NCBI GenBank assembly: GCA_951799405.1
Contig: OX637353.1
Location: forward strand, 15,252,001 to 15,316,000
Source: Agapetus fuscipes
Lineage: Eukaryota; Arthropoda; Insecta; Trichoptera; Glossosomatidae
DNA length: 64,000 bases
Direction: 5' to 3'
The position numbers and the translations under genes were made by a program. Numbering within the stretch: the stretch's first letter is position 1; every line of letters starts with the position of its first letter. This document shows, one piece after another, positions 20,085-30,963 of this stretch. Below the pieces are notes generated by a model. The model saw only the letters and a list, made by a program, of their open reading frames with translations, had not been told where the DNA came from and made no database searches.

Positions 20085-21061
20085 ATAATAAGGTCTTTAT
20101 TGTTTTTTATCAATATGTACAAAGTATTACAATAAAAATAAATTTTAAAAATCTAATTACAATAAATACTCCCCAAAGTAAGCATAGCTTGTGTTTTGGG
20201 GAGGATTCCAACTTATCTTAACTTAAAATTAATCACTTAATAGATAAAAATCATAAAAAACAAAAATAATATATACACCATTTAGTCATTTACTCAGCAA
20301 AAACAGAAAGACAAAAAATAAAGTAAAATAACATAAAGAGGTAACATGTTTAAATAGAAAATACAGAAATAGGAATTATACATATATACACACATGTAGA
20401 TATATGAAAAAAATAACAAAAATAATAATGATAAGAATAATATACAAAAAACCAATCAAATATAAACACTCAACTATTTACACCTCTTTCAAATATTTGC
20501 TGATCATGTACTTAATGGCCCTAGGATCTGCGTGCTTATCATGCTTATACCTGGAAAAAAGTGCATTGTACCACCTTACACCCAAATAATCGTAGTGATG
20601 TTGGCCGGTTGCTGTATTCTTTCTAGGAACTTTGATTAGAAGCGACTCTCTACGCGATCTACCACTCGGGATTACAATATCCCCCGGATTATATCCGTGG
20701 ATAAAGTAATCCTTATGAACTTGGTAGAGAGCCGCTCTCTTATACAATTGGTCAATTGTTAGCACCGGAAAGTCATGATATAATTGCAATGTGGAATAGT
20801 CGAAAGGCTTCTTTAACATTATTTTGATAACCATTCTCTGCACCACCCTAAGAGGCTCGAGTGTTGTTTTAAATGTGCCGCCCCATCCGACCATTCCATA
20901 CTGCATCAATGACTGTCCAAGCGCAAAATAGGTAGACTTCAAAGTTTTTACCTCTAGAATATCTCTAATTTTGCGGAATACATAGTAAATTTTCCTTAGT
21001 CTTTCAATAGTTGTTTCTACATGCTCCTTCCATCTAATTCTGGAATCTATATATTTTGTTT
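20085..21061 (-). pseudogene. CR1/jockey-like LINE 3' half
   Basis: The minus strand is open from about 21060 to the stop at 20478: YIDSRIRWKEHVETTIERLR, YYVFRKIRDILE, then the post-RT segment SLMQYGMVGWGGTFKTTLE, VVQRMVIKIMLKKP and NALFSRYKHDKHADPRAIK. This matches the thumb and C-terminal part of non-LTR RTs (IDSxLxWxxHI, YGxxxWG). A 3' untranslated part with AATAAAGACC lies near 20090-20100. The catalytic FADD/YADD box and endonuclease are absent. The frame starts at TTG rather than ATG, as expected for a truncated element. Confidence 0.8.
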
Positions 21062-21932
21062 ATATGGAATAATATATATTTTTTATAATACACAATTTAA
21101 CGATCACGTATATTTTTGTAAATACACAATTCAACCACATATACATTTTAAGATAAATAAACAATTAATATAATTCTTCTTTGGGTATTATAAGGTACAT
21201 TTTAAAAAAATTCAAAAAACTAAATTCAAAAAATATTCGTCAAATAAATTTGGTATTTGAGTTGAGGCTGGAGAACAAGCAAAAGTTTTTAAAAGTCCAA
21301 CGATAAAAAAATCAAGACCATCGGTTGGTTGTAAAAAAAATGTGAAATCATTATTTGAAAAGTCTTAAATCCTGGTTCAATAAAAGATCTGATTGGTGGA
21401 AGGGGGAGGGAAGGAAATAAAGTCAGAAGTTTCTGAGGTTAGGGTGAGCTTTGGAATAACGCGAGAGAATAAAAGATAAAAGAAAAAAAAATCATATCTT
21501 TCAACTCTTTCTGTGCCGCAAAGAAAATACGATGCTCTTACTAACAAAGAGGCTATAAAATAAATATATTTTTTATAGATATTGAATTCATAATATACAA
21601 GATAAGAACTAGAAATCTCACTAAAATAGAAATGGCAAAATACCGTTGCAATGGCATTTCAAAAATAATTGAGATATTTAGACCGTGAATTGAAAATGGT
21701 GGAAAGGTTTTTTCGGCAAGATACATATCTCGTCCGATATATGACGAGTTATCTCATCTCGAAAATAGCAGACCTGAGATTTTGACGAAATATCTCGTTT
21801 AGACAGGATGCACTACAAAACTATTATCTGATATTTTTTGTGGTAAACTAGATTTTTGTAAGATAACCACACAAAACATTTAAAATATACGGCTAACAAA
21901 GCAAGAATTCACCAAAAAATGTAATTTTTTAA
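21062..21932. other. AT-rich, no gene
   Basis: Low-complexity A/T-rich sequence without supported frames or TIRs. Confidence 0.5.
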
Positions 21933-22106
21933 TGGGGCTTCCACACGCTTGCCAACCCATCACAAGTCAAGCGCACAGTGTGTCGTCTAGAACATGCTAG
22001 CTGGACAAAATTTTGTCTAATGGACTAATTTTGTCCAGCTAGCATGTTCTAGACGACACACTATGCGCTTGACTTGTGATGGGTTGGCAAGCGTGTGGAA
22101 GCCCCA
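21933..22106. mobile_element. MITE M2, near-perfect palindrome
   Basis: The 174-bp element is almost one hairpin: arms begin TGGGGCTTCCACACGCTTGC and contain AAGCGCACAGTGTGTCGTCT and ACATGCTAGCTGGACAAAA; the complement follows after about 15 bp. Flanked by TAA on both sides (21930-21932, 22107-22109), a TWA duplication as in PIF/Harbinger. Confidence 0.85.
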
Positions 22107-22109
22107 TAA

Positions 22110-22475
22110 CAAATAAACATTTAAATATGAAAACAAGAAAGGCATTCAGGAAATCATATTTGTTTGGGGCATTATGTTTTGTGGTTGCGGAATCTAGATC
22201 ATCCAGAAATACTTCCTAGAGGCTCTCGAGTCCTGGATTGGGAGGAAGATGACCAAAACATTATGGGCTTAATGGAAATCCAACGGAAATATACAGGAAT
22301 TAGAAACAGGAAGAATGAAAAGAAGAAGAAATTTTAAAGACAAAAAACAAATTAATAGGACATTCAATTAACACACAGAACCTTGAAGGAAAACTCTTGA
22401 AAAGACGACCAAGAGGTCACCAAGAACTTCATGCTTTCAAATTTTTAAATGGTTCATGGATGACTCGTGTTATTT
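22110..22475. other. No feature recognised
   Basis: No frame over 60 codons with recognisable content. Confidence 0.4.
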
Positions 22476-22990
22476 GCAGGTGAAGAGGATGACAACCAAC
22501 AGAGGCAGATAGCTGGCACAAGAAGGCACTGCTTTTACAAGAGAATAGCAACCAAAAGAGGTAGAAAGCTGGTACAGCAAGGCAACAGAGACAAATGTCT
22601 GGCACAGCTTTTGCAAGACGATGATGATCTCGTATCTGGCATAGCAGTTATCATTTATAAGACAAGATAACTTTTCTGTCAATGAATGTCTCCTCCTATT
22701 CGCAATTCGAGAGGATTGCAAGTCACAGAAGGCTGGCACAACAAGGCACTGCCTTTACAAGGCGATGATGATCTCTTATCTGGCATAGCAGTTACCATTT
22801 ATAAGACAAGATAACTTTTCTGTCAGTGTATGTCTCCTCCTATTCGCAATTCAAGAGGATTGCAACCAAAAGTTGAAGAAGGCTGGCACAACAAGGCAAC
22901 AGAGACATATGCCTGGCACAACAAGGCACAGCCTTTACATGACGATGATGATCTCGTATCTGGCACTGCAATTACCATCTATTTGACGAG
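22476..22990 (+). repeat. Minisatellite MS4, relative of MS2
   Basis: Begins with MS2-like units (CAACCAACAGAGGCAGATAG), then a longer unit of about 140 bp containing GATGATGATCTCGTATCTGG and TGTCTCCTCCTATTCGCAAT, about two and a half copies. Not coding. Confidence 0.75.
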
Positions 22991-23289
22991 ATATCTCGAG
23001 TGGCAGCGACGGCGGGTGTGAGATATGGCAGGCCGACATTTTTTTTTTGCAGCCGCGAGCGGAACGCGATAAATGCAGAATATTCGCGCCGCTCTGTAAA
23101 TAACGGCGGCCGAGAAATGAAATGATAATAAAAAAAAAGGATTTATCGTCAGGCCTTAAGCTCGCATTCTAATGAGGCGATTAGTGGGGGGGAGCCTTAA
23201 GTTATGCAATACGCGTAATTAATGATGCGCGAGAGAAATCCGCTCGTTATGATTATTCTCGACGAGGTTGGCAATAATACTTTTATGAG
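22991..23289. other. No gene; moderately GC-rich
   Basis: Contains GCAGCCGCGAGCGGAACGC and a G run; no frame supported. Confidence 0.4.
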
Positions 23290-23422
23290 ATGGAATACTT
23301 CAACACTATAGCATACTTCTTTCATTTCATCCAGAGTCATAATCTTTTTCATACAAGCTCTCCTTTTATTATGACTCTGGATATCCCATTCATTCGCTAT
23401 TTCTGCGGTTGATCTGAAATAT
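23290..23422 (-). pseudogene. LINE-A RT C-terminal scrap
   Basis: The minus strand encodes EIANEWDIQSHNKRRACMKK and IMTLDEMKEVC, the penultimate segment of LINE-A, about 40 codons. No RT core. Confidence 0.75.
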
Positions 23423-23577
23423 TGGCGGCTAGCACGAGGGTGTTTTGAATTATAATTTTGTATTCTATATTTGTTTTGATGCCAATGCATATTATTATTT
23501 GTTGATATTAAAAATGTAATTTATTGTGCATGTTCCTTGACTTGACATGTTCCTGTGGATATAATATAAACATATAA

Positions 23578-23848
23578 ATGGAAGGTTGTGGGTTCGGATC
23601 CCGGCGGAGCACAAAAATATACCATTTATATTTCGAATGTGCTCTTTGCTGAGTTGAAAAATTCATAAACCTTTACCAAAGACCGGTCACTGAAAGGTCC
23701 ATCCAACCTTACAACAACTGGGTCTTGCTTGAAAATTGGCGCTTTCTACAGCGACGACCAAGCTCGCAGAGGGCTCTTGAGGTGTGATACACACAAAAAC
23801 AGCGCTCACCAAATAAATCATCCTAATATTATTATTATTATTATCGGT
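23578..23848 (+). mobile_element. SINE S1-L, 5' truncated
   Basis: Starts within the tRNA-like head (AAATGGAAGGTTGTGGGTTC), keeps the B box GGTTCGGATCCC, body and CAAGCTCG, then the LINE-type tail GAGGGCTCTTGAGGTGTGAT and (TTA)n microsatellite. The cleanest plus-strand view of the S1/LINE-tail join (about 23765). Confidence 0.85.
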
Positions 23849-24056
23849 TGGTAATGCGGCTGACCACCCATGCTGTAGAAAATGGTTCACTTTGCCAAAG
23901 TTCCCACAGTTTCAAGGAAGGTCATCAAGAGATGCAGGGCTTATGTTCATTTGACATTAGTTTTTGCATTGTGGGGTCACATAAGTGTCTGCTTGTGAAA
24001 ATGCATATAATGTGAATCCCCAATGTTACATATCTTTGCAACTTAGATTAGATTAG
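23849..24056 (+). mobile_element. R element copy
   Basis: GGTTGGTAATGCGGCTGACC to AACTTAGATTAGATTAG. Starts directly at the end of the S1-L (TTA)n tail and ends directly at M5. Confidence 0.8.
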
Positions 24057-24058
24057 TC

Positions 24059-24303
24059 CCCCCAGTACTTGCTGGTTTATCTACCATATGATTCAAAGAT
24101 GATCTTTCAATGGCATTGTCTTAAGAATCACATTCTACACAATCTGAGCTAAGAAAAAAACGTAAAACACGATTATGTGAGAGTCGTTTTAAATATTTTC
24201 AAATAAATTTCCAGCATTCATAAGATACATCAGTCCACATACAAACATTGCTCATGTGAAATTACCTCTGTTGAAGATAAGACAAACAAGAACTATGGGG
24301 AGG
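24059..24303. mobile_element. MITE M5, complete copy
   Basis: TIRs CCCCAGTACTTGCTGGTTTA and (complement) GATAAGACAAACAAGAACTA with TGGGG; the core includes CACATTCTACACAATCTGAG. About 245 bp, no coding. Other copies: 12.4, 34.99-35.49, 47.8 and 62.4-62.9 kb. Confidence 0.75.
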
Positions 24304-25186
24304 ACGATATCTCAAACGACCGTAAATGCAGTTAAAATGTTACCTTTCCAATATTTTGTTATTTGTTGCTAAGAACCGTAGATATACGGATTATGTTTGC
24401 CCGACGAGATAAAAAACTGATTTAAAACATCAGAAACGAAACGTTCCGACTCCTTCAAATTTTCTGGCAGTGTTATTTTAACCTCAAATAAAATTTCAAA
24501 TTAAATGAAAAATAAATATTCACTTACCGATTGAGAATTTCTTGTTTATTTTCACAAAAAACTGAAACAAACACAAAATAATGGTATTAAATTAGGAATC
24601 AAAAATTAAAAGTGGTTATTATTTTTCTTGATTTTTAAATAACATTAATCTATTATTATTTCTACATATTTCATTATTAAAATTGCACATTAATAATAAC
24701 AAAATAAATTTACTCATACCTGTGAAATCGATTCCCAGATGTAAAATTAAAATAATATATTAAGAAAATATATAATATTTAAATTGTATCATTTCTCCAG
24801 CAGTGAATTTTTAAAGAGGTACATAAACTTGGTAATAATAAAAATCATAAATAAGTAAATAAATAGTGTTCCAATTTTAAAGATTCTTTGGTGTCGAGTT
24901 ACATCCATTTAAACCAGTGAATATTAAATATTAATAACAATATTTTTCTTGTAATTATTTCTTGCTTTTTTTCTCAATTTAGTGACTGGACGGATTCCGT
25001 CCATTTTCGGTGTTTAGTGCGTTCATTTATTGTTTAAATCAATATTATTTTAAAATATATATTTCCATAGTTAAATATCTGTGTAAATCTATTTTTTGAC
25101 TGATAAGTGAATTGTTTGATTGTATGTTTCATTAATTATTAATATCATCTTATCTCGGCAGTGAAATATCGGATCGAGTCGATTTT
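24304..25186. other. AT-rich, no gene
   Basis: Only AT-rich sequence. Two short inverted words (GGACGGATTCCGTCC near 24988) but no element boundaries. Confidence 0.45.
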
Positions 25187-25383
25187 TTGACAGGTCAGTG
25201 CGTTGTGTTAGTGCTGTGCCATCGCTTTGGACTCCGCCCCCTTGCTGGGACAAAAGGGGCGCTTGGGGCGCGCCTTGTCGGAGGCGGTGCACACCGGCAG
25301 TCTAAACCGCCCCCCTGGAGGCGCTTCGCAGGCAGTCCCGGCAGATCGCCGCCCGACGGGGGCGCAAAGTCAAAGTAAGACAT
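25187..25383. other. Isolated GC-rich island, possible first exon
   Basis: About 170 bp of strongly GC-rich sequence (GGGGCGCTTGGGGCGCGCCT and similar) in an AT-rich desert. On the plus strand the left edge has GGTCAGTGCG, which contains the arthropod initiator word TCAGT, and the right edge has AAAGTAAGA, a good 5' splice site. Both strands have frames of about 62 codons across it, neither recognisable. It may be a host promoter with a 5' untranslated exon, a foreign insert or a repeat. Confidence 0.3.
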
Positions 25384-25838
25384 TTTTTTTATAACCTATA
25401 ATAATTATAACTTACCGCTAATACACGTCAGACATCTTTGAGTGAAGGGGGTGAGGCGTGGATAGGAAATGAATGGTGTTTTTGTAAAGTATGTACCATT
25501 GAGTTATAATGTAGAGGAGTAGATTACTTAAGAGCACAGTTGTCCCCAGTCCTGTCAAAAACAACAATTTAAAAATCATGTTCTTACATATGAAATCCTG
25601 TATTTTCTTGCTTTTTCCATTATGTTTTTCGACACCTTAATAATTACACATGCCATAATGTCTTAAAACAATGCCTTTTATGTTTAAAAAATTGTCAAAA
25701 TAACCGATCAAAAGATTTATAACGCGTGCGCACAATGTTCGCGCAGGGAAGAATATCAATGCTGCCAACATTCTGGAAATATTTCTTAGTTTTATACAAG
25801 TTTTTTTGTATACAACTAAATGACACAATGAAGATACT
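25384..25838. other. No feature recognised
   Basis: AT-rich, no supported frame. Confidence 0.4.
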
Positions 25839-26062
25839 TGCTCTACTGTAAAAAATGGTTCACTTTGCCAATATCACCCCTGTTTCAGGGAAGGACGGCA
25901 AGAGTTGCAAGGCTTATGTTCATTTGAGATTGGGTTTTTATATTGTAGGTCCACATGCGGCATGTGTTAGCGCGAAATTATACATATCTGCTAGTGGGAA
26001 TGCATTTAATATAAATCTTAAATGATATATTATATCTTTGCAGCTTAGATTAGATTAAATTA
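25839..26062 (+). mobile_element. R element, slightly 5' truncated
   Basis: CTGTAAAAAATGGTTCACTT to GCAGCTTAGATTAGATTAAA; ends in the pentamer tail. Confidence 0.8.
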
Positions 26063-26110
26063 GATGACCTTACTAAGGACCATTTTCGTAAGTAAGTTGA
26101 AACAGACATA

Positions 26111-26345
26111 TCGCAGAGCAATAACTCAAAAAACAAGAATGTTGGGAAATCACGTTTGAAGTTCAGACAACCAGTACAACTTGTATGGGATGAAAAAGGC
26201 GACCAATGTTTTATCTCGGTCATATTCGTCCAAATTGAACGGCTGTCGCATTCTACCTATTATTCTCGCATTGCTCTTGCGTTTTATTACAAAATCTCGA
26301 TTTTCCGAATTTTCGAGTTATTGCTCTTTACTATTGAGCGTGCGA
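26111..26345 (-). mobile_element. MITE M1
   Basis: Reverse copy, TCGCAGAGCAATAACTC to GAGCGTGCGA, flanked by TA at both ends (26109-26110, 26346-26347). The left TIR has lost about 15 bp. Confidence 0.8.
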
Positions 26346-26384
26346 TATAATGTCTATTTTTGTTAAAATAATTTCTAGTCTTCA

Positions 26385-27062
26385 GATATTAAAAGTCAAT
26401 GGACTGGAAAGACACTGAATGATAGAGTTCGTAATGATTGAGTGATGAGCGAGTGCGGTATAAAAGAGAATTTGAGAATGAAAGTTGAAAAAAGTACGAT
26501 GAGATGGTTTCGACATCTTGATGGGGCTTCCACACGCTTGCCAACCCATCTCAAGTCAAGCGCACAGTGTGTCGTCTAGAACATGCTAGCTGGACAAAAT
26601 TTTGTCTAATGGACTCATTTTGTCCAGCTAGCATGTTGGTTAGCTAGCCAGCTTAGCACTTGGCTTGTAGCCAAGCGCACAGTGTGTCGTCTAGAACATG
26701 CTAGCTGGACAAAATTAGTCAATTAGACAAAATTTTGTCCAGCTAGCATGTTCTAGACGACACACTGTGCGCTTGACTTGAGATGGGTTGGCAAGCGTGT
26801 GGAAGCCCCATGAAAGAATGGATGACGAACGCCATTTGTACGGTCGAAATTTTAGTGGACAGAGAAGGCAGACAAAGAAATAAATATACCAAATAGGTGA
26901 GATTGCGTAAGAATGGAACCAGCAAAATGAGAATAAGAAAAGAGTATGACATAATATGAAGAAATGAAGGAGATGTGCAAGGATAGAAAAAAAAAGTGGA
27001 GACGCATATTATGTGGAGGTGCCGGCCACCCCTAGTGGAACGGCGGCAGGATACAGTTACAC
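26385..27062 (+). pseudogene. LINE-A C-terminal fragment split by MITE M2
   Basis: The first part (26400-26521) encodes, with stops, the segment LNDRVRND to MRWF.HLD; the second part (26811-27062) continues from ERMDDE to KKWRRILCGGAGHP and the terminus GTGGAACGGCGGCAGG. The join CATCTTGA/TGAAAGAATGG restores when one TGA is removed. Several frame changes make it dead. Confidence 0.8.
26522..26810. mobile_element. MITE M2, rearranged copy
   Basis: Same TIRs as 21933-22106, flanked by TGA (26519-26521, 26811-26813). It is 289 bp because a stretch with GTTAGCTAGCCAGCTTAGCA and a second copy of AAGCGCACAGTGTGTCGTC is added in the middle, giving nested palindromes. Confidence 0.85.
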
Positions 27063-29476
27063 AGAACAATACAGACAGTATACAATAACATATTACAATA
27101 AACATATTATTTAATTTTACAAATATTTCGCATAAAATTTTTAATTTTAATTTTAATCTCATAAAGGATAAGAAAGTGGCTCATCTGAAATATAAAATCT
27201 CTAATTCTTCTTCGGATTATCTAGATTTTAAGAAATTACGTAATGATTGCAAAATTCTGTCCAAAAATTGTTATTTAAATTACATTTCCAACACTGAGCG
27301 CTCTATTGTCCATAATGTGAAAAAATTCTGGTCATATGCTAACTCTCTGAGAAAGGGCGATCTCGGTATACCACATAATGTTTTTTATGATGATGTGTCA
27401 TCTGATGATGTTCAAGAAATTCCTAACCTTTTTGCATCTTTCTTTAAAAGCGTTTATGATATTCATCCTGACTGTAATACGTTTGAATTCTCTTCACATA
27501 TTGATTTACAACTGTCTAATTTGTCATTTAGTGTAGTTGATGTCATCACAGAAATTGAATTAATGAAACCACTTACTAATCCTGGATAATGTCCCAGCGG
27601 TAATGTTGAAAAACTGTGTACATAGCTTGTCTCAACCTCTGTGTGCGGTATTTAATTTGTCCATCGCGTCTGGATGTTTTCCCGCCCTTTGGAAGCAATC
27701 GTATGTTTCTCTAATATACAAGTCTGGTGATAGGAGTAACGTCAAAAACTATCGACCAATAAGTAAATTGTCCGCCATTCCGAAGCTACTTGAAAAGCTT
27801 GTACTTACTAAAATCCGGTACGTTGCAACCAGATCAATTTCAGTCCATCAACATGGTTTTTTACCAAACCGATCAACTACTTCTAATTTAATGGTATTTG
27901 AAAATTTCCTTTCTAATGCTTTGTCTAGCCGAAAACAAGTTGACGTAATTTACACTGATTTTTCAAAAGCATTTGATCGGGTATCACACACTATCCTTCT
28001 TAGTAAGCTACGCGGTATGGGGGTGTCTGGTAGTTTTCTGTCTTGGCTCCGAAACTACCTTATTGATAGATCTTTGATTGTCAGAATAGATAATAATAGC
28101 TCACACTCCTTCTCACCAACTAGTGGTGTCCCCCAGGGTTCCCATCTGGGCCCGCTACTTTTTCTCCTATTTATTGATGATAATACAAAGCAATTTCCTG
28201 ACACAAATGTTCTCCTGTTTGCTGACGATATAAAAATTTTTAAAGTCATAGATAATGTGGCTGACTGTAATAGTCTCCAATTATCTTTGAATAATCTAGC
28301 AACCTGGTGTAATAAAAATGAATTGCCTCTAAATGTCTCGAAGTGTTTAGTAATGAATTTCTTCAGAATAAAAAATCCCTTTATATATGACTATACACTT
28401 TTTTCAAACAGTCTTCGGGTGGTAACGGAGGTCACCGACTTGGGGGTTGTGTTTGACTGTGGATTATCTTTTAATGTACACATTGCTTCAATTTGTGCCA
28501 AGGCCATGAGAATGCTTGGTTTCATAAACCGCATCACCAAGGACTTTCAGGACACTGCCGCAATCAAAATTCTTTATACCACATTGGTTCGCAGTGTTTT
28601 GGAATATTGCTCGCCTGTTTGGTCCCCCCTCTACATGGTGCACGTAGACAATATAGAAAAGGTTCACTTAAAATTTTTGAAAATAGTTAATTTTAAACTC
28701 AATATTCCCCTGTCACACTTCGACCCGCTCTATTTAAATTCGATTCTAAATCTAAACTTTTTGTCAGACAGACGTAAATTTATTGACTTAATCACCCTCT
28801 TCAAAATAAAACATGCTCTAATTGATTGTCCTGCACTACTTAGTGAGTTGAATTTTTTTACTCCACGTTCAGGGACTAGACAATTAGTTTCTTACCGCCC
28901 TGTATTTACTAGCACTAACGCACAAAGCAATAGTTGTATGCATCGTTTACAGCGTGTTGGTAATGAGTAGGGCCCGGATTAATATGTAAATACATATTTT
29001 TTATTTCAATAGTTTCCATTAATTATTTAGTTTTCTACATAGATTATGATGTTTTGAGCTGGAAAATGCAGATTTTATTTTCCATATTTTTCCATATTTC
29101 TAGGTTAAGACCATATTTGCACACGAAAATCACATTAGTCCATATTTTCAATGTTTGGTACTTAAACTAGAGAGAACGGAATAATTTTTGCTTTCATAGC
29201 GCTTCGGAAATAATTAGTTGGCGGTTTGGCGCGGCAAATACTGAAAACAACGAGTAAAAAATGAACGAATCGTTTCGCCGTTCACTGCTCGGCCGGGCGT
29301 TCGCCCGAAGGCCGAACGTCAGCTCGTCGTCAGCCAGTCACAACTTGTTAATCGTCGCGCGTACTCGTGTCGCCTGCTTGTGTCGCGCACATTGAATTTC
29401 TTTGTCTTGCGTCGTGATTTAAGTATTCTCCTGCATATTATTATATCCGAATTATTTAACTGTGCCCATTGAAATA

Positions 29477-29704
29477 ATGCCCAAGGACAAACAACCTTTG
29501 CGGTTTAAATTAGGAAAATATATTGAAGATTTCCCAAACCAGTCTCTGAGTACAGATGGTAATGTACTGTTTTGTAATGCTTGCGAAAAATCCGTTTCGA
29601 CTGAGCAGCGTTTCTTAATATCACAGCATGTATCTACCACAAAACATGAGATGAATATCTCAAGGAAAAGCAAATTCAAACAACAATTTTTGCTGAAGCA
29701 ATAG
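29477..29704 (+). CDS. hAT transposase, N-terminal zinc-finger part
   Basis: First part of the transposase, starting at ATG 29477. After a basic stretch (KDKQPLRFKLGKYIEDFP) it has a BED-like finger: FCNAC with two Cys, then HVSTTKH with two His spaced by five residues. It would bind the TIR DNA in the nucleus. The frame stops at 29702-29704, but the neighbouring frame from about 29680 continues smoothly (TTIFAEAIASGSQSDTFSKD) into the next part, so a single base change in the A-rich KFKQ region (29672-29685) split one gene. The domain order resembles hAT-derived proteins of the CGG-binding protein 1 group. Confidence 0.75.
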   Translation: MPKDKQPLRFKLGKYIEDFPNQSLSTDGNVLFCNACEKSVSTEQRFLISQHVSTTKHEMNISRKSKFKQQFLLKQ

Positions 29705-29739
29705 CCAGCGGTTCTCAAAGTGATACTTTCTCGAAAGAT

Positions 29740-30963
29740 TTGTGTCATGCCATGATGAGTGCAGATATACCTCTGTGGAAAGTAAACAATCCTGTATTGA
29801 AAAGCTTTCTTGAAAAGTACTCAGGCAAATCTATTCCCGACGAATCCACATTTCGGAAAAAAATCGTAAATGATATTTACGAGGATTGCTTGGCATCGAT
29901 TCGAGAAGAAATTCAGGACGGACCTATATGGGTTGCAATTGACGAGACGACGGACGCCATGGGCCGGTGCATAGGAAATGTGATTATTGGGCCCCTAGTG
30001 GAAGAAAAATCCAGCAAATCTTTTTTGATAGCATGCGAAGAACTTCCTAAATGCAACCATCAAACATCAGCCAAGCTGTTCAACGATGCAATGAGTGTTT
30101 TGTGGTCCGATGGTGTTAAACATGAACAAGTTTTCTTGCTACTGACCGATGCTGCTCCTTACATGGTCAAAGCCGGAGATGCCCTTAAAGTGTTGTATCC
30201 TAAAATGATTCACGTAACATGCTTGGCACATGGAATTAATAGACTAGCCGAATGCGTGAGATTCCAGTTTAAAAATGTTGATAGTTTGGTAAAGAAAATC
30301 TTTTTGAAAGCACCAAGTCGGATTTTAAAATTTAAAGAAATGCATCCAGACATACCTTTGCCACCAGAACCTGTGCTGACGCGTTGGGGTACGTGGTTAG
30401 CAGCGGTTGAGTACTACTGCGAGTATTATACTGAGATTAAAACGATTGTTTTTGAATTAGAAGATGAATCCGCTAGTATTTTAAATGCAAAAGAACTTTT
30501 CGAAAATGAAACTCTTCGAAATGATCTAATCTACATAAGAAGCAATTTTTGTTTTCTGTCACATCAGATCAAAGCACTGGAAAATCCATCAACATCATTA
30601 AAAGAAAATGTTAAGATCATTAAAACAATTGAAACCACAATTATGGAGGCGGAAGGCCCTGTTGCTGAATTGGTAAAAAACAAAATAAAGTCTGTACTTG
30701 AAAAAAATAAAGGGTATACAACGCTACAAAAAATTAACAACATGCTAAATGGAACAGCAGCTGGCAATCCAGAGGAGGCATATTCACCCTCAGAGTTGTG
30801 CAAATTTAAGTTTGCCCCAATCACATCCTGTGATGTTGAAAGGTCTTTCAGTCAGTATAAGGCGATGTTTCGAAAAAACAGACAAGGTTTTAATTTTGAA
30901 AATTTAAAGAAACATGTTATTGTGTACTGCAACAACTCGACTAAAAAGATAGACGCAGAGTAA
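29740..30963 (+). CDS. hAT transposase, catalytic part
   Basis: A 407-codon frame (first codon TTG; the true reading continues from upstream). Catalytic acidic residues of the hAT RNase-H fold are visible: D68 in WVAIDETTD, D137 in LLLTDAAPYM and E367 in ITSCDVERSFSQYK. Between D137 and E367 lies the helical insertion domain with HVTCLAHGINRLAE and LTRWGTW. The C-terminal dimerisation region (CDVERSFS to KKHVIVYC) is present. All key residues are intact; the only lesion found is the frameshift before this part. The copy is therefore recent, and could still be bound or cross-mobilised by an intact relative. Confidence 0.9.
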   Translation: MCHAMMSADIPLWKVNNPVLKSFLEKYSGKSIPDESTFRKKIVNDIYEDCLASIREEIQDGPIWVAIDETTDAMGRCIGNVIIGPLVEEKSSKSFLIACEELPKCNHQTSAKLFNDAMSVLWSDGVKHEQVFLLLTDAAPYMVKAGDALKVLYPKMIHVTCLAHGINRLAECVRFQFKNVDSLVKKIFLKAPSRILKFKEMHPDIPLPPEPVLTRWGTWLAAVEYYCEYYTEIKTIVFELEDESASILNAKELFENETLRNDLIYIRSNFCFLSHQIKALENPSTSLKENVKIIKTIETTIMEAEGPVAELVKNKIKSVLEKNKGYTTLQKINNMLNGTAAGNPEEAYSPSELCKFKFAPITSCDVERSFSQYKAMFRKNRQGFNFENLKKHVIVYCNNSTKKIDAE

